This document shows positions 1 through 8,477 of a DNA stretch of 64,000 bases, in pieces (the stretch's first letter is position 1; each line of letters opens with the position of its first letter). Source of the stretch: Cellulomonas flavigena DSM 20109 (GTDB taxonomy: Bacteria > Actinomycetota > Actinomycetes > Actinomycetales > Cellulomonadaceae); NCBI RefSeq assembly GCF_000092865.1, contig NC_014151.1, positions 4,030,001 through 4,094,000 of the forward strand, read 5' to 3'. A model generated the notes under the pieces. The model saw nothing but the letters and a program-made list of their open reading frames with translations. It was not told where the DNA came from and did not search any database. Position numbers and translations under genes: made by a program.

Positions 1-249
1 GGACGCGTGTGGTCATGCTTCAGCATCCTCCTCCTGGGATGGAAGTGATGACGAGCGTGTTGTTGCGCGAAATGACGACGCGCGGCTTGAACGTCTCCAG
101 CAGGGTGCCGTTGGAGCGATAGAGCTGCACCGGCGTCGTGTCTCGAACCGCGCAGCACTCACTCCTCGGCGGTCAGGCGGCGGTCAGCATAGTCGCCAAG
201 GGATGAAATCCGCTCAGAGCCCCCGGGCATGGACCGTTAGCGTCGCGGC
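1..249. other. Left-edge segment with a possible gene remnant
   Basis: The minus strand has an open stretch from about 160 down to a stop at 20-22. It reads as a plausible protein C-terminus (…LYRSNGTLLETFKPRVV…) but has no convincing start. Four bases after that stop, an ATG at 16-14 begins a second minus-strand frame that leaves the window; it is preceded by a purine-rich GGAGGAGG stretch. I do not recognise either. The rest holds nothing I can name. Confidence 0.25.
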
Positions 250-1038
250 ATGCAGACCGACATCACCGACGCCGAGGTGGCGCTCCGCGCGGCCATAGCG
301 GGATCGCTGGTCGTGGAGCGGGCTTTCGGTCGTGACGCACGGCGCGTCCCGAAGCACGGGGACGACTTCGCGACCGAGGTCGATCTCCGCGCGGAGGAAG
401 CCATCCGCGAGGTGCTCCGCGAGCACCGCCCCGGGGACGGGGTGCTCGGCGAGGAGCTCGAGCCACACGATGGGGACGGCTGGAGGACGTGGCTCGTCGA
501 CCCGCTCTGCGGGACACGCAACTTCGCCTCCATGACAGGCCCGTTCAGCGTCAACGTCGCCCTGCGGGAGGGTGAGGACGTCCGCGTCGCCGCCCTGGCG
601 GAGCCGCTCGCGCGGCGCGTCCTCTGGACCGACGGGGCCGACGCCTACGAGCGGCGTGAGGGCCGCACCGTCCACGTGCGACCGTCCGCGGCGTCCAGGA
701 TCGTCGAGGTGAACGCGGACGGCGCGGCGGACGACATCGGACCTCGCTTGGTCTCCGACGTGCGCGTCCGGTCGTGGATGAGTCCCCGGGTGAGCGCGTC
801 GACGTTGGTCCTCGGCTGGGTCGCCGCCGGTCAGCGGGCCGCCTACGTCTCGGACGGGGACCTCCGGCACTCCGTCCACTTCGCGGCGGGGATCGCACTG
901 TGCCGAGCTGCCGGCTGCGTGATCGGCGACCTGTCTGGCGGCGACGTGCACACGGGCGACGGGCTCCTGATCGCGGCCGACCACGAGACCTGGCGCCAGC
1001 TGTCCAACCACGTGGCGCGGCACCGCGTCCCGATCTGA
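250..1038 (+). CDS. Inositol-monophosphatase-family protein, probably catalytically impaired
   Basis: 262 aa, the normal length for the IMPase/CysQ superfamily of Mg-dependent phosphomonoesterases. The GEELE motif (about residues 73-77) gives the first metal-binding Glu. The signature WxVDPxDGTxNF appears as WLVDPLCGTRNF (about 95-106), so the second metal Asp is Cys. The C-terminal WDxAAG motif appears as VHFAAG, so both its Trp and its metal-binding Asp are lost. By family knowledge these residues bind the catalytic metals, so hydrolysis is doubtful; a binding or regulatory role, or decay, is possible. The ATG at 250 has no strong ribosome-binding site. The gene stands alone upstream of an aldo/keto reductase. 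Confidence 0.75.
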   Translation: MQTDITDAEVALRAAIAGSLVVERAFGRDARRVPKHGDDFATEVDLRAEEAIREVLREHRPGDGVLGEELEPHDGDGWRTWLVDPLCGTRNFASMTGPFSVNVALREGEDVRVAALAEPLARRVLWTDGADAYERREGRTVHVRPSAASRIVEVNADGAADDIGPRLVSDVRVRSWMSPRVSASTLVLGWVAAGQRAAYVSDGDLRHSVHFAAGIALCRAAGCVIGDLSGGDVHTGDGLLIAADHETWRQLSNHVARHRVPI

Positions 1039-1128
1039 CGCAGCCGTCCGCGATCGACTGCTGGGCTGTGCCGTCGCGACCGCCGGGTCGCGCCGTGAAT
1101 CCATCATCCGAACGGGGTAGTCGCTGAT

Positions 1129-2076
1129 ATGACGCATCTGGAGCTTGGGCCGGTGGTCCTGGGCGGGAACGTCTTCGGCTGGACCGCCGACCAGGCGACG
1201 AGCTTCGCCGTCCTCGACGCCTTCGTCGAGTCCGGGGGGCGGTCGATCGACACCGCTGACTCGTACTCGGTGTGGGTTGCCGGTCACCGCGGAGGCGAGT
1301 CCGAGTCGATCATCGGCGAGTGGCTGGTAGCTCGAGCGAATCGCGATGATATCGAGCTGCACACGAAGGTCTGCAACCATCCCGGGCGGCGCGGGCTCCG
1401 CGCGGGCAACATCGCGGCCGCGGTTGACGACTCGCTGCGGCGCCTCCGCACCGACCGGATCGATCTCTACTACGCGCACGACGACGATCCCAGCGTGCCG
1501 CAAGAGGAGTACGTGGCGGCGCTCGACGCCCTCGTCCGGGCGGGCAAGGTCCGCGAGGTCGGCGCCTCCAACTTCTCGGCCGAGCGGTTCGCCGGGGCCG
1601 TCGAGCTGGCGCGCCGGGAGGGCCTGACGCCGTTCACGGTCTCCCAGGACCACTGGAACCTTGTCGAGCGGGACATCGAGAGCACCCTGCTGCCGACCCT
1701 CGTGGAACGCGGCGTCGTCGAGCTTCCGTACGCTGGGCTCGCCGGTGGGTTCCTCACCGGTAAGCACCGGCCTGGCACGGCCGATCCCTCACCGCGGGCG
1801 GACGCCGCGAGGGTGTACCTCGACAGACCCGGCTCGACCGCTCTCCTGTCGACGCTCGATGAGCTCGCGCTCGCCCACGGCGTGTCCCCGGCGGTCGTCG
1901 CGCTCGCGTGGCTACGGACACGTCCGGCCGTGGGTGCGCCCATTGCGAGTGCGCGCCTCCCCGAGCAGGTGCCGCCCCTGGTCGCGTCTGCGACGCTCGA
2001 GCTCGACACGGACGTTCTCGAGCGCCTCGATGCCGTGTCGGCGGCGACGTCAAAGGACCCGCAGCCGCAGCTTTGA
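1129..2076 (+). CDS. Aldo/keto reductase
   Basis: 315 aa, full length for an NADPH-dependent aldo/keto reductase with a TIM barrel. The catalytic tetrad can be read as Asp in IDTADSY (about 40-46), Tyr in the same segment, Lys in ELHTKV and His in YYAHDDD. GASNFS (about 145-150) and the later SARLPEQ region fit the substrate loop and cofactor site. The closest subgroup is the oxidoreductase type that includes YajO/Tas-like proteins. The natural substrate cannot be inferred. It starts at ATG 1129, 90 bp after the IMPase-like gene, so the two could be co-transcribed. Confidence 0.85.
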   Translation: MTHLELGPVVLGGNVFGWTADQATSFAVLDAFVESGGRSIDTADSYSVWVAGHRGGESESIIGEWLVARANRDDIELHTKVCNHPGRRGLRAGNIAAAVDDSLRRLRTDRIDLYYAHDDDPSVPQEEYVAALDALVRAGKVREVGASNFSAERFAGAVELARREGLTPFTVSQDHWNLVERDIESTLLPTLVERGVVELPYAGLAGGFLTGKHRPGTADPSPRADAARVYLDRPGSTALLSTLDELALAHGVSPAVVALAWLRTRPAVGAPIASARLPEQVPPLVASATLELDTDVLERLDAVSAATSKDPQPQL

Positions 2077-2375
2077 CTGCCTCCTCTGCATCGGCTTCAC
2101 ATCTCGCGCGGAGCGACGTGTGGGTTACCACCCGATGGCGCTTGGTGCGGGCGCGACGCGGTATCTCGACAACCGTCACCAGGCGGCTGGTGCGAGTCAT
2201 CACGTGCGGTCAACCATCGGTCTGCCAGACGCTCGGTGGGAGTACGTGTGCGCGTCGCCGCACGAGGCCGCCTTCGGCACGTCCCCTGCCGCCGTGAGTC
2301 CCAGGCTGCGCCTCTGCTGTCGAGACGCACGACAGAGTGACGTCCGTCGCGCGGCACTGGCAAGCTACCCGGGGC
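2077..2375. other. Gene-free segment before the IS3 element
   Basis: About 300 bp with no credible gene. The reading frame that would join the interrupted gene right of the IS has a stop at 2338-2340 and no start codon between it and the IS edge. The missing 5' end of that gene is therefore not simply waiting here. Confidence 0.5.
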
Positions 2376-2402
2376 TGGTGCACGAGTTGGTGACAGCTGG
2401 TC

Positions 2403-3263
2403 TCAGGCGGCGAGTGCGACCTGAGTGGTCATGATGGTCTCGAACTCGATCGGTGTCAGCCGTCCGAGTCGGTGCTGGCGTCGGCGGCGGTGGTAGGTCC
2501 TTTCGATCCAGGTGATGATCGCCAGGCGGAGCTCGTCGCGGGTGGTCCAGCGGCGGCGGTTGAGGACGTTGTTCTGGAGCAGGGAGAAGAAGCTCTCCAT
2601 GGCGGCGTTGTCGCCGGCGGAGGCGACCTGGCCCATCGACCCGACCAGGCCGTGACGAGCCAGGACGCGGGCCACCTTCCGGCTTCGAAACTGGCTGCCC
2701 CTGTCCGAATGCACCACGCACCCGGCGACGTCCTGGCGTCTCTGCGCAGCGCTGACCAGCGCGTTCACGGCGATCTGGGACGTCATCCGGTCGTTGATCG
2801 AGTACCCGACGATCCGGTTGGAGAACACGTCCTTGATCGCGCAGAGGTAGACCCTGCCCTCGGCCGTGGGGTGCTCGGTGATGTCCCACAACCACAACCG
2901 GTTCGGCGCATCGGCGCGGAACCGGCGCAGGACGAGGTCGTCGTGGGCCGGCGGCCCGGCCTTCTTGCCGCCCTTCGTGCGCTTCTTGCCGAACGCCGAC
3001 CACCAGCCGTTGCCCGAGCAGATCCGCCACACCCGCCGGTCACACGCCCGATGCCCGGCGCGAGCGGCCTCGTCGGCCAGCAGCCGGTAACCGAACTCCG
3101 GATCGTCCCGGTGGGCGTCGAACAGGACGTTCGCCAGGTGCGCCTCGTCGAGCTCGCGCTGCGTGACGGGCGTGGCGAGCCACCGGTAGTAGGGCTGTCT
3201 GGCGAGCTTGAGGACCCGGCACGTCACCGCGACGGGCACCCCGTCGGCGGCGAGCTCGCTCAC
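2403..3263 (-). CDS. IS3-family transposase OrfB (DDE integrase domain)
   Basis: 286 aa read from GTG 3263, which overlaps the orfA stop (GTGA). The rve core is complete: the first Asp is in LWLWDITEHP, the second in VVHSDRGSQF, and the Glu in NAAMESFFSLL, followed by the usual YHRRRRQ…LTPIEF tail. Upstream of the GTG the same frame reads KRLYPLV. This is the normal start of OrfB in OrfAB fusions, so the active enzyme is probably the frameshift product. Confidence 0.92.
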   Translation of the reverse strand: MSELAADGVPVAVTCRVLKLARQPYYRWLATPVTQRELDEAHLANVLFDAHRDDPEFGYRLLADEAARAGHRACDRRVWRICSGNGWWSAFGKKRTKGGKKAGPPAHDDLVLRRFRADAPNRLWLWDITEHPTAEGRVYLCAIKDVFSNRIVGYSINDRMTSQIAVNALVSAAQRRQDVAGCVVHSDRGSQFRSRKVARVLARHGLVGSMGQVASAGDNAAMESFFSLLQNNVLNRRRWTTRDELRLAIITWIERTYHRRRRQHRLGRLTPIEFETIMTTQVALAA

Positions 3264-3571
3264 GAGCGGGTAGAGCCTTTTCCCGGCAGATGCGCCTGCG
3301 ACAAGTACGCCGCCGCTCGACGCAGCACCTCGTTCTCCTGCTCCAGCAGCCGGATTCGCCGGTGCGCCTCACGCAGCTCGGCCGACTCGGTCCGGCTCAC
3401 GCCGGGCCGGTTGCCGTCTTCGACGTCGGCGTCACGCAGCCAGTTGCGCAGGCATGACTCGGCGATCCCGAAGTCGGCTGCGACCTGCTTGATCGGAGCA
3501 TCCCCGCGGCGAGCCACGGCCACGACGTCGTCGCGGAACTCCTTCGGATAGGGCCTGGGCACGGTGCACAT
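3260..3571 (-). CDS. IS3-family transposase OrfA (helix-turn-helix)
   Basis: 103 aa from ATG 3571; a GTG at 3562 better spaced from GGAAGG is an alternative start. The N-terminal HTH_Tnp_1 region (PYPKEFRDDVVAVARRG…) binds the IS ends and is followed by a leucine-rich coiled coil (RRIRLLEQENEVLRR). An A4G run at 3281-3277, just before the orfA stop, is placed for a -1 ribosomal frameshift that would fuse OrfA to OrfB, as known for this family. Confidence 0.88.
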   Translation of the reverse strand: MCTVPRPYPKEFRDDVVAVARRGDAPIKQVAADFGIAESCLRNWLRDADVEDGNRPGVSRTESAELREAHRRIRLLEQENEVLRRAAAYLSQAHLPGKGSTRS

Positions 3572-3616
3572 CCTTCCAGCGGCGCCTGCGGCGCCACAGG
3601 TGGGTGTCACCTACTC

Positions 3617-4666
3617 GTGCAGCAGGCCCTGGACCTGCGCGCCCGGCTGCGGTCCGCAGACGACCATCAGTTCCAGAGCGCGTTCCTCGAGCTCTACGTG
3701 CATGAGAGCCTCGACGCCGCGGGCTACGCGGTGAGCATCCACCCCGAGGTACCCGGCGGTACCCGGCGACCCGACTTCGTTGCTCGCCGGGACGGCGCCG
3801 CCGTGTACATCGAGGCGATCGCTCCAGGCCCGTCGGACGCCAACCGACGAGCCAGCGCGCGACGCAACGACTTCCTCGACACCGTGAACAAAGTCGGCGA
3901 CCCGAACTTCATGCTCGACCTCGACGAGTTGACGGTGGGAGCAGCGCCACCGCCCGGAGCACGACTCCGTACTGAACTTCGCGCGTGGTTGCGCTCGCTC
4001 GATCCCGAAGCGAGCTACGACTTCGCCAACGCGCCAGCCTTCCACTGGACGCACGAGGACTGGACGGCCGCCTTCCGTGCCATCCCCAAAGCACCGCATG
4101 CTCGTGGAACGACGCCGGGTGATCGAGCGATCGGCGTCTACAGCCACATGCCCGCTGCGTTCGTCGACGACGCGCCTGCCATCCGGGCGGCGATCGCGAA
4201 GAAGCACCGCGCGTACGGGGAGCTGGAGGCGCCGTTCGTCGTGGTGGTCGGGCTCTACATCTTCGACACGGACCTCGACCAGACCACCGCGGCGCTCTAT
4301 GGCGACGTCGTGTACGAGTGGGGACGCACCGCCGACGGCGAGATCGTCTCGCGGGCCGCACGCCGGCCGAACGGCTACTTCGGCGCACCACCGGGCTGGG
4401 ACAACCGGCACGTCTCCGCAGTACTCACTGTCAGCCAGCTCCAACCGTGGTCAGTACCTCGAGCCGAGACCACGCTGTGGCGCCACCCCAACCCGGCACA
4501 CCCGCTACCGATCGGGATGGCCTTCCCGGGCGACACCATGGACCTCAGCACCAACAGGCTCGTCCGGGGCGCGGGCCTGTCACCAGCCGACCTCTTCGCG
4601 CTGCCCGACCCCTGGCCCAGGGGTACAGCGTTTCCGCCACGACGGAAGGTCGACCCCGAGGCGTAG
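3617..4666 (+). CDS. PD-(D/E)XK-like hypothetical protein, 5' end altered by the IS3 element
   Basis: 349 aa from GTG 3617. The start codon and the next two codons lie inside the right inverted repeat of the IS, so the native N-terminus has been replaced or lost. RRPDF (about 50-54) followed after about 10 residues by VYIEA has the layout of a PD…(D/E)xK nuclease core, although the final Lys is Ile. I recognise no other domain. The AlbA_2 gene follows 192 bp downstream. Expression would depend on IS-supplied signals. The nuclease fold is an inference from one motif. Confidence 0.55.
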   Translation: MQQALDLRARLRSADDHQFQSAFLELYVHESLDAAGYAVSIHPEVPGGTRRPDFVARRDGAAVYIEAIAPGPSDANRRASARRNDFLDTVNKVGDPNFMLDLDELTVGAAPPPGARLRTELRAWLRSLDPEASYDFANAPAFHWTHEDWTAAFRAIPKAPHARGTTPGDRAIGVYSHMPAAFVDDAPAIRAAIAKKHRAYGELEAPFVVVVGLYIFDTDLDQTTAALYGDVVYEWGRTADGEIVSRAARRPNGYFGAPPGWDNRHVSAVLTVSQLQPWSVPRAETTLWRHPNPAHPLPIGMAFPGDTMDLSTNRLVRGAGLSPADLFALPDPWPRGTAFPPRRKVDPEA

Positions 4667-4858
4667 CCGCCATTCGCCATCCTGTCCGTCGTCGAGCGAC
4701 GTACTCTGACCGGCGCCTCGTCCGCGTCGACCGTGCGACGCACACGACCGCGGCAAGATCGTCGGGTGACCTCCAACGGCGTGCCCCTCCTGGCGTCACC
4801 TTCCCCCGGTGGGCGCAGCACGCCGCGTCTCGGTAGGTCGTAGTGGCAGACTCCCTTC
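4667..4858 (+). other. Spacer before the AlbA_2 gene
   Basis: I see no gene and no clear promoter or hairpin. The bases just before ATG 4859 (GGCAGACTCCCTTC) lack a good Shine-Dalgarno sequence. Confidence 0.4.
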
Positions 4859-6442
4859 ATGCCGCCGTTCGCGGTCGACGGAGCGGTCGACGAGGAGAAG
4901 CTGCACGAGCTGTTGGCCGTGGCCACCGAGCTCGACGAGCTGGACTACAAGGCGACACTTGACCTGTCCAAGGGTGCGGACCGCAAGCACCGCGTCGAGT
5001 TCGTCAAGGACGTCGCGGCGCTGTCGTCGCTGCCTCACGGCGGGTACCTCGTGGTCGGCGTGAACGGCAAAGGGCAGCCGGCGCACGATCAGCCGGCTAT
5101 CGAACCGGCGCACTTCGACACCGCGACCTTGACGGACATCGTGACCAGCGAGGTAGACGGTCGCGTGACGATCCGGGCGGCAGTGCACCGCATCGACGAC
5201 CGTGACGTCGCACTCGTGTACGTCGGGTCGACCCAAGATGGGTACCCGGTGGTGTGCAAGAAGACCGGCGAGTACTCACTTCCGAGCGGGAAGCAGTGCG
5301 TCGTCTACCGGCGCGGCGACACATTCACTCGGGGTGGCACGCAGAGCCGCCGGATCGAGCACCGCGACTGGCCGGCTGTCCTGTTGAACCTTCGAGCTCG
5401 AGCGCGCGCTGAGGCTGCGACCGAGACGCAGGAAGTCATCGCACGGTTGGCGGAGCAGTTCCGTCGGGAGCCGGGGGAGCAGCCGGTCGTGATCGATGTG
5501 GCGATGAGCCCTGAAGACTTCGAGGCGGCCGTGGTCGATGCGCTCGAGCGCAAGCAGACCGCTGCGGTGCGAAGGGCGGTGGACAGCGCTCGGGTGTTGG
5601 TCGCGAGCGCTTGGACCGACGTGGATCGTGCCCGTGACGTCCAGCGAGGGCTGGATCGGCTGTGCTCCGTGGCTGGAGTCGCGCTCGGGAACGATGATCT
5701 CCAGCTGTTCGAGGTTGTGATCAAGGCCTTGTATCGGGTCTACAAGGGGGCGCTGATGATGGCCCACGAGACGTACCCGAGCCAGGCGCACCCGAAGGAG
5801 GCTGCCCTGCTCTGGCGGGAGATCGCTGCGCGACTTCTGACCATTCTGGGTGCTGCCGTTCGCGCGGAGCGATGGGCGTTCGTGCGCCCGCTCGTCCTCA
5901 AGAGCATCGGCACGACGTACTCGTACGCGACATGGCTTCGGCACGCCGTCACCGAGGCGTCGAGGGCGAACCTCCTCGTCAGTCAGACGGGTGAGCCGGC
6001 GAGGGGTGCGCTCGTGCGGTTCGCACGCGAAGCGGTGCAGGGCATTCCAGCCCTGTGCAACGACGTCGATGCGGTCCCGTTCGACTTCGACGAGCCCCCG
6101 GCCAGTCACGACGAACTGCTCGACAGCATCTGCCAGGGGGACTTCCTGTGGTGTGTGATCGTCCACGCAGCAACGACGGCGGCGGACTCCACGGACGGCC
6201 GACAGCACTTCTACCCGAGCTGCTCTGGGCTCTACGCCCACCGAACCGCGCCGATCGCCGAGGTTCTGGCCACCGATGAGGTTGCTCGCCGCGACGGGGT
6301 CGGCCAGCCAGACCCGATCGTCGCGCGGGCGATCCGGACCGTCGACGAGGCCGCCCGAGTCGCGGAGCAGAGCTGGGACTGGACGATCAGGACGGACGTC
6401 GTGAAGCGCTTCCTGGCGGCGAACCCCGGACCGTCGACGTAG
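4859..6442 (+). CDS. AlbA_2 / Schlafen-type domain protein
   Basis: 527 aa. Residues about 25-150 match the AlbA_2 (Schlafen core-like) domain: LDYKATLDLS in the position of the usual E-F-K segment, then GGYLVVGVNGKG in place of the GGxLxIGVxDxG loop, and the FTRGG region near 158. The rest (about 190-527) is mainly helical, has no recognised domain and no membrane segment. AlbA_2 proteins bind nucleic acid, and several are linked to anti-phage or transcriptional roles. The specific role here is unknown. The neighbouring nuclease-like gene suggests a two-gene unit disrupted by the upstream IS. Confidence 0.7.
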   Translation: MPPFAVDGAVDEEKLHELLAVATELDELDYKATLDLSKGADRKHRVEFVKDVAALSSLPHGGYLVVGVNGKGQPAHDQPAIEPAHFDTATLTDIVTSEVDGRVTIRAAVHRIDDRDVALVYVGSTQDGYPVVCKKTGEYSLPSGKQCVVYRRGDTFTRGGTQSRRIEHRDWPAVLLNLRARARAEAATETQEVIARLAEQFRREPGEQPVVIDVAMSPEDFEAAVVDALERKQTAAVRRAVDSARVLVASAWTDVDRARDVQRGLDRLCSVAGVALGNDDLQLFEVVIKALYRVYKGALMMAHETYPSQAHPKEAALLWREIAARLLTILGAAVRAERWAFVRPLVLKSIGTTYSYATWLRHAVTEASRANLLVSQTGEPARGALVRFAREAVQGIPALCNDVDAVPFDFDEPPASHDELLDSICQGDFLWCVIVHAATTAADSTDGRQHFYPSCSGLYAHRTAPIAEVLATDEVARRDGVGQPDPIVARAIRTVDEAARVAEQSWDWTIRTDVVKRFLAANPGPST

Positions 6443-6529
6443 CGAGCGGTTTCCGCGATCCCGCGGCGTAGTCGTCACCGCCAACTTGGACAACCGTATA
6501 GTCAGACTATCGATGCCGTTCAGTCAAAG

Positions 6530-6574
6530 TATCTTGCATCTCGACACTTGCATCTCGACAACTGTCGAGATGCA
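6530..6574. promoter_or_regulatory. ArsR-operator-like repeat and 26-bp palindrome at left edge of ars cluster
   Basis: TATCTTGCATCTCGACA (6530-6546) is followed at once by CTTGCATCTCGACAACT (6547-6563). The second copy is half of a perfect palindrome at 6549-6574: 12-bp arms around AC. The same 17-mers recur at 15604-15623, at the other edge of the ars genes. A related sequence overlaps the arsR start at about 13085-13105. No gene start lies directly next to the palindrome, so it may be the remains of a promoter. Confidence 0.6.
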
Positions 6575-6692
6575 CGACAGATTGACTGCCGCTGAGCGTC
6601 GTACCTTGCCTGCTGAGGGCTGGCCGCCTCCGCCCGGTCAAGGTACGACCGGCTCCTGCCGTTCGTGCGAATGTCGGTATTGCTCCGGCACC

Positions 6693-7115
6693 TCAGGGAA
6701 CGATCTCTGTCAGCAGGTCCTCGATCCTGTGGTCGAGGTGATTGCGCAGCGAGCGGATGCCCTCGAGGTCCCAACCCTCGGGGTCGGGTAACGGCCAGGT
6801 CTCGACGTGGGGATGCGCAGGCAGGGCCAGGTTCGGCTTGAGAGCGATCACGACGTCGGCCTGGGCGATGAGCTCAGGTGTGACGGGCTGCGGGACCTGG
6901 TCGCTGCGGTCGATCCCGAGCTCGGCTAGCGACGCGAGGACCGTTGCGTCGACCCTCTCGCCCGGATTCGTGCCCGCCGACAGCACCCGGACCGTGTCGC
7001 CCGCCCGGGCGGCGGCGAGGCCCGCGGCGAGCTGCGAGCGACCGGCGTTGTGCGCACAGACGAACAGCACCGTTCGCCGGACGTTCGCCTCTGCGTGGTT
7101 CCGTGTTGTGTTCAC
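6693..7115 (-). CDS. arsC: Arsenate reductase, LMW-PTP type
   Basis: 140 aa from GTG 7115. It reduces arsenate to arsenite for export. The catalytic loop CAHNAGRS (C-X5-R) lies near the N-terminus and the general-acid Asp is in LPDPEGW. This is the thioredoxin- or mycothiol-linked LMW-phosphatase class rather than the glutaredoxin ArsC class. It is divergent from trxB with only 18 bp between start codons, so the two must share control sequence. The longer upstream frame on this strand is antisense to trxB and is not coding. Confidence 0.88.
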   Translation of the reverse strand: MNTTRNHAEANVRRTVLFVCAHNAGRSQLAAGLAAARAGDTVRVLSAGTNPGERVDATVLASLAELGIDRSDQVPQPVTPELIAQADVVIALKPNLALPAHPHVETWPLPDPEGWDLEGIRSLRNHLDHRIEDLLTEIVP

Positions 7116-7118
7116 ATC

Positions 7119-7143
7119 TGTCAATATCGAGACATGTCGATGC
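7119..7143. promoter_or_regulatory. Shared arsC/trxB control region
   Basis: The 18-bp gap and the first trxB codons contain ATATCGAGACATGTCGATGC. This is an imperfect inverted repeat centred on GACATGTC and resembles the palindrome at 6549-6574. The gap is too short for two full promoters, so at least one transcript is probably leaderless or starts inside the opposite gene. Binding by an ArsR protein is inferred. Confidence 0.4.
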
Positions 7144-8123
7144 AACGCGAAGTCGTGATCATCGGATCGGGCCCCGCCGGGTACACCGCGGGGATCTACG
7201 CCGCCCGGGCGGGCCTGTCGCCGCTGATCGTCGCGGGGTCGGTGACCGCCGGCGGTGCGCTGGTGAACACCACCGAGGTGGAGAACTTCCCCGGCTTCCC
7301 CGACGGCATCCAGGGCCCGGAGCTGATGGACAAGTTGCGCGCGCAGGCCGAGAAGTTCGGGGCGCAGGTGCTCCTGGACGACGTGACCGCCCTGGACCTG
7401 ACCGGACCGGTGAAGAGCGTGACCACCGGCAGCGGTGAGGTGTTCACCGCGCGGGCGGTCGTGCTGGCCACCGGCTCGGCGTACCGCGAGCTCGGGCTGG
7501 CCGACGAGAAGCGCCTGTCGGGACGGGGGGTGTCCTGGTGCGCCACCTGCGACGGGTTCTTCTTCCGCGGCCAGGAGGTCGTGGTCGTCGGCGGCGGGGA
7601 CTCCGCGGTCGAGGAGGCCACGTTCCTGACCCGGTTCGCCTCCAAGGTGACCCTCGTGCACCGCCGCGACACGCTGCGGGCCTCGAAGATCATGGCCGAC
7701 CGCGCCGCGGCGAACCCGAAGATCGCGTTCGCGTGGAACAGCGAGGTCGTCGAGATCCACGGCGAGGACAAGGTCACCGCTCTGACGCTGCGCGACACCG
7801 TCACCGGCGCCACCCGCGAGCACCCCGCCACCGGGCTGTTCGTCGCGATCGGGCACGTGCCACGCAGCGAGCTGCTGACCGGGCAGGTCGACCTCGACGA
7901 GAACGGGTACGTGCGCGTACAGGGCCGCACCACCCTGACCAACCTGCCCGGGGTGTTCGCCTGCGGCGACGTCGTCGACCACACCTACCGCCAGGCCATC
8001 ACCGCCGCCGGGTCCGGCGCGGCCGCGGCCCTGGACGCCCAGCACTACCTGACCGGGCTCGGCGACGTCGGCACCGCCGGCCCCGTCGCCCCCGGCGTCG
8101 CCCACCAGCTGCAGGAGGTCTGA
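7134..8123 (+). CDS. trxB: Thioredoxin reductase
   Basis: 329 aa from ATG 7134 (ATG 7140 also possible). It transfers NADPH electrons through FAD to thioredoxin. The FAD-binding [17 protein letters not shown] lies at the N-terminus, the redox-active CATC follows [13 protein letters not shown] (about 138-141), the NADPH-binding [10 protein letters not shown] is near 160, and the [11 protein letters not shown] motif is near 285. It overlaps trxA (TGATG), which has a strong AGGAGG. Its place beside arsC implies that this TrxB/TrxA pair recycles the cluster's reductases. Confidence 0.93.
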   Translation: MSMQREVVIIGSGPAGYTAGIYAARAGLSPLIVAGSVTAGGALVNTTEVENFPGFPDGIQGPELMDKLRAQAEKFGAQVLLDDVTALDLTGPVKSVTTGSGEVFTARAVVLATGSAYRELGLADEKRLSGRGVSWCATCDGFFFRGQEVVVVGGGDSAVEEATFLTRFASKVTLVHRRDTLRASKIMADRAAANPKIAFAWNSEVVEIHGEDKVTALTLRDTVTGATREHPATGLFVAIGHVPRSELLTGQVDLDENGYVRVQGRTTLTNLPGVFACGDVVDHTYRQAITAAGSGAAAALDAQHYLTGLGDVGTAGPVAPGVAHQLQEV

Positions 8124-8446
8124 TGCCCACCACCACCGTCACCGACGCCACCTTCGAGGCCGAGGTCCTGCGCTCCGAGGTCCCCGTGATCGTCGACTTC
8201 TGGGCCACCTGGTGCGGCCCGTGCCGCCAAGTCGCCCCGGTGCTCGAGCAGCTGTCCGAGGACTACGCGGGGCGCGTAAAGATCGTCAAGCTCGACGCCG
8301 ACGCCAACCCGCAGACCGTCACCGCCGCCGGCGTGGTGTCCATCCCGACGCTGAGCTTCTACGTCGACGGGGCACCGGTGAAGTCGCTGATCGGCGCCAA
8401 GCCGCGCCAGGTCATCGCCGCCGAGATCGACGACCTGCTCACCTGA
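8123..8446 (+). CDS. trxA: Thioredoxin
   Basis: 107 aa, the standard size. The active site is WCGPC (about residues 31-35), preceded by VIVDFWATWC, and the cis-Pro is in SIPTL. The ATG overlaps the trxB stop and is preceded by AGGAGG (8113-8118). It is the likely electron donor for the LMW-PTP arsenate reductases around it. Confidence 0.94.
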   Translation: MPTTTVTDATFEAEVLRSEVPVIVDFWATWCGPCRQVAPVLEQLSEDYAGRVKIVKLDADANPQTVTAAGVVSIPTLSFYVDGAPVKSLIGAKPRQVIAAEIDDLLT

Positions 8447-8477
8447 GCACACCCCTCCCAGACGAAGGACCTCGCCC

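Larger units (their letters stand above)
2376..3624 (-). mobile_element. IS3-family insertion sequence, complete, with 3-bp target duplication
   Basis: 1249 bp. The ends form imperfect inverted repeats: TGGTGCACGAGTTGGTGACA at 2376-2395 matches the complement of 3605-3624 with two mismatches, and the ends are TG…CA. The flanking triplets 2373-2375 and 3625-3627 are both GGC, a direct duplication within the 3-5 bp usual for IS3. The element carries orfA and orfB in the minus orientation. Because the duplication is intact and the ORFs look undamaged, the insertion is probably recent. Confidence 0.9.

Noticed and set aside
214..1767. 517-codon open frame on the minus strand
   Set aside because: It is antisense to the IMPase-like and aldo/keto reductase genes; high GC keeps the opposite frame open, and its composition is not protein-like.
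6693..8105. 470-codon minus-strand frame
   Set aside because: Only the last 140 codons are arsC. The rest is antisense to trxB, whose motifs are complete.
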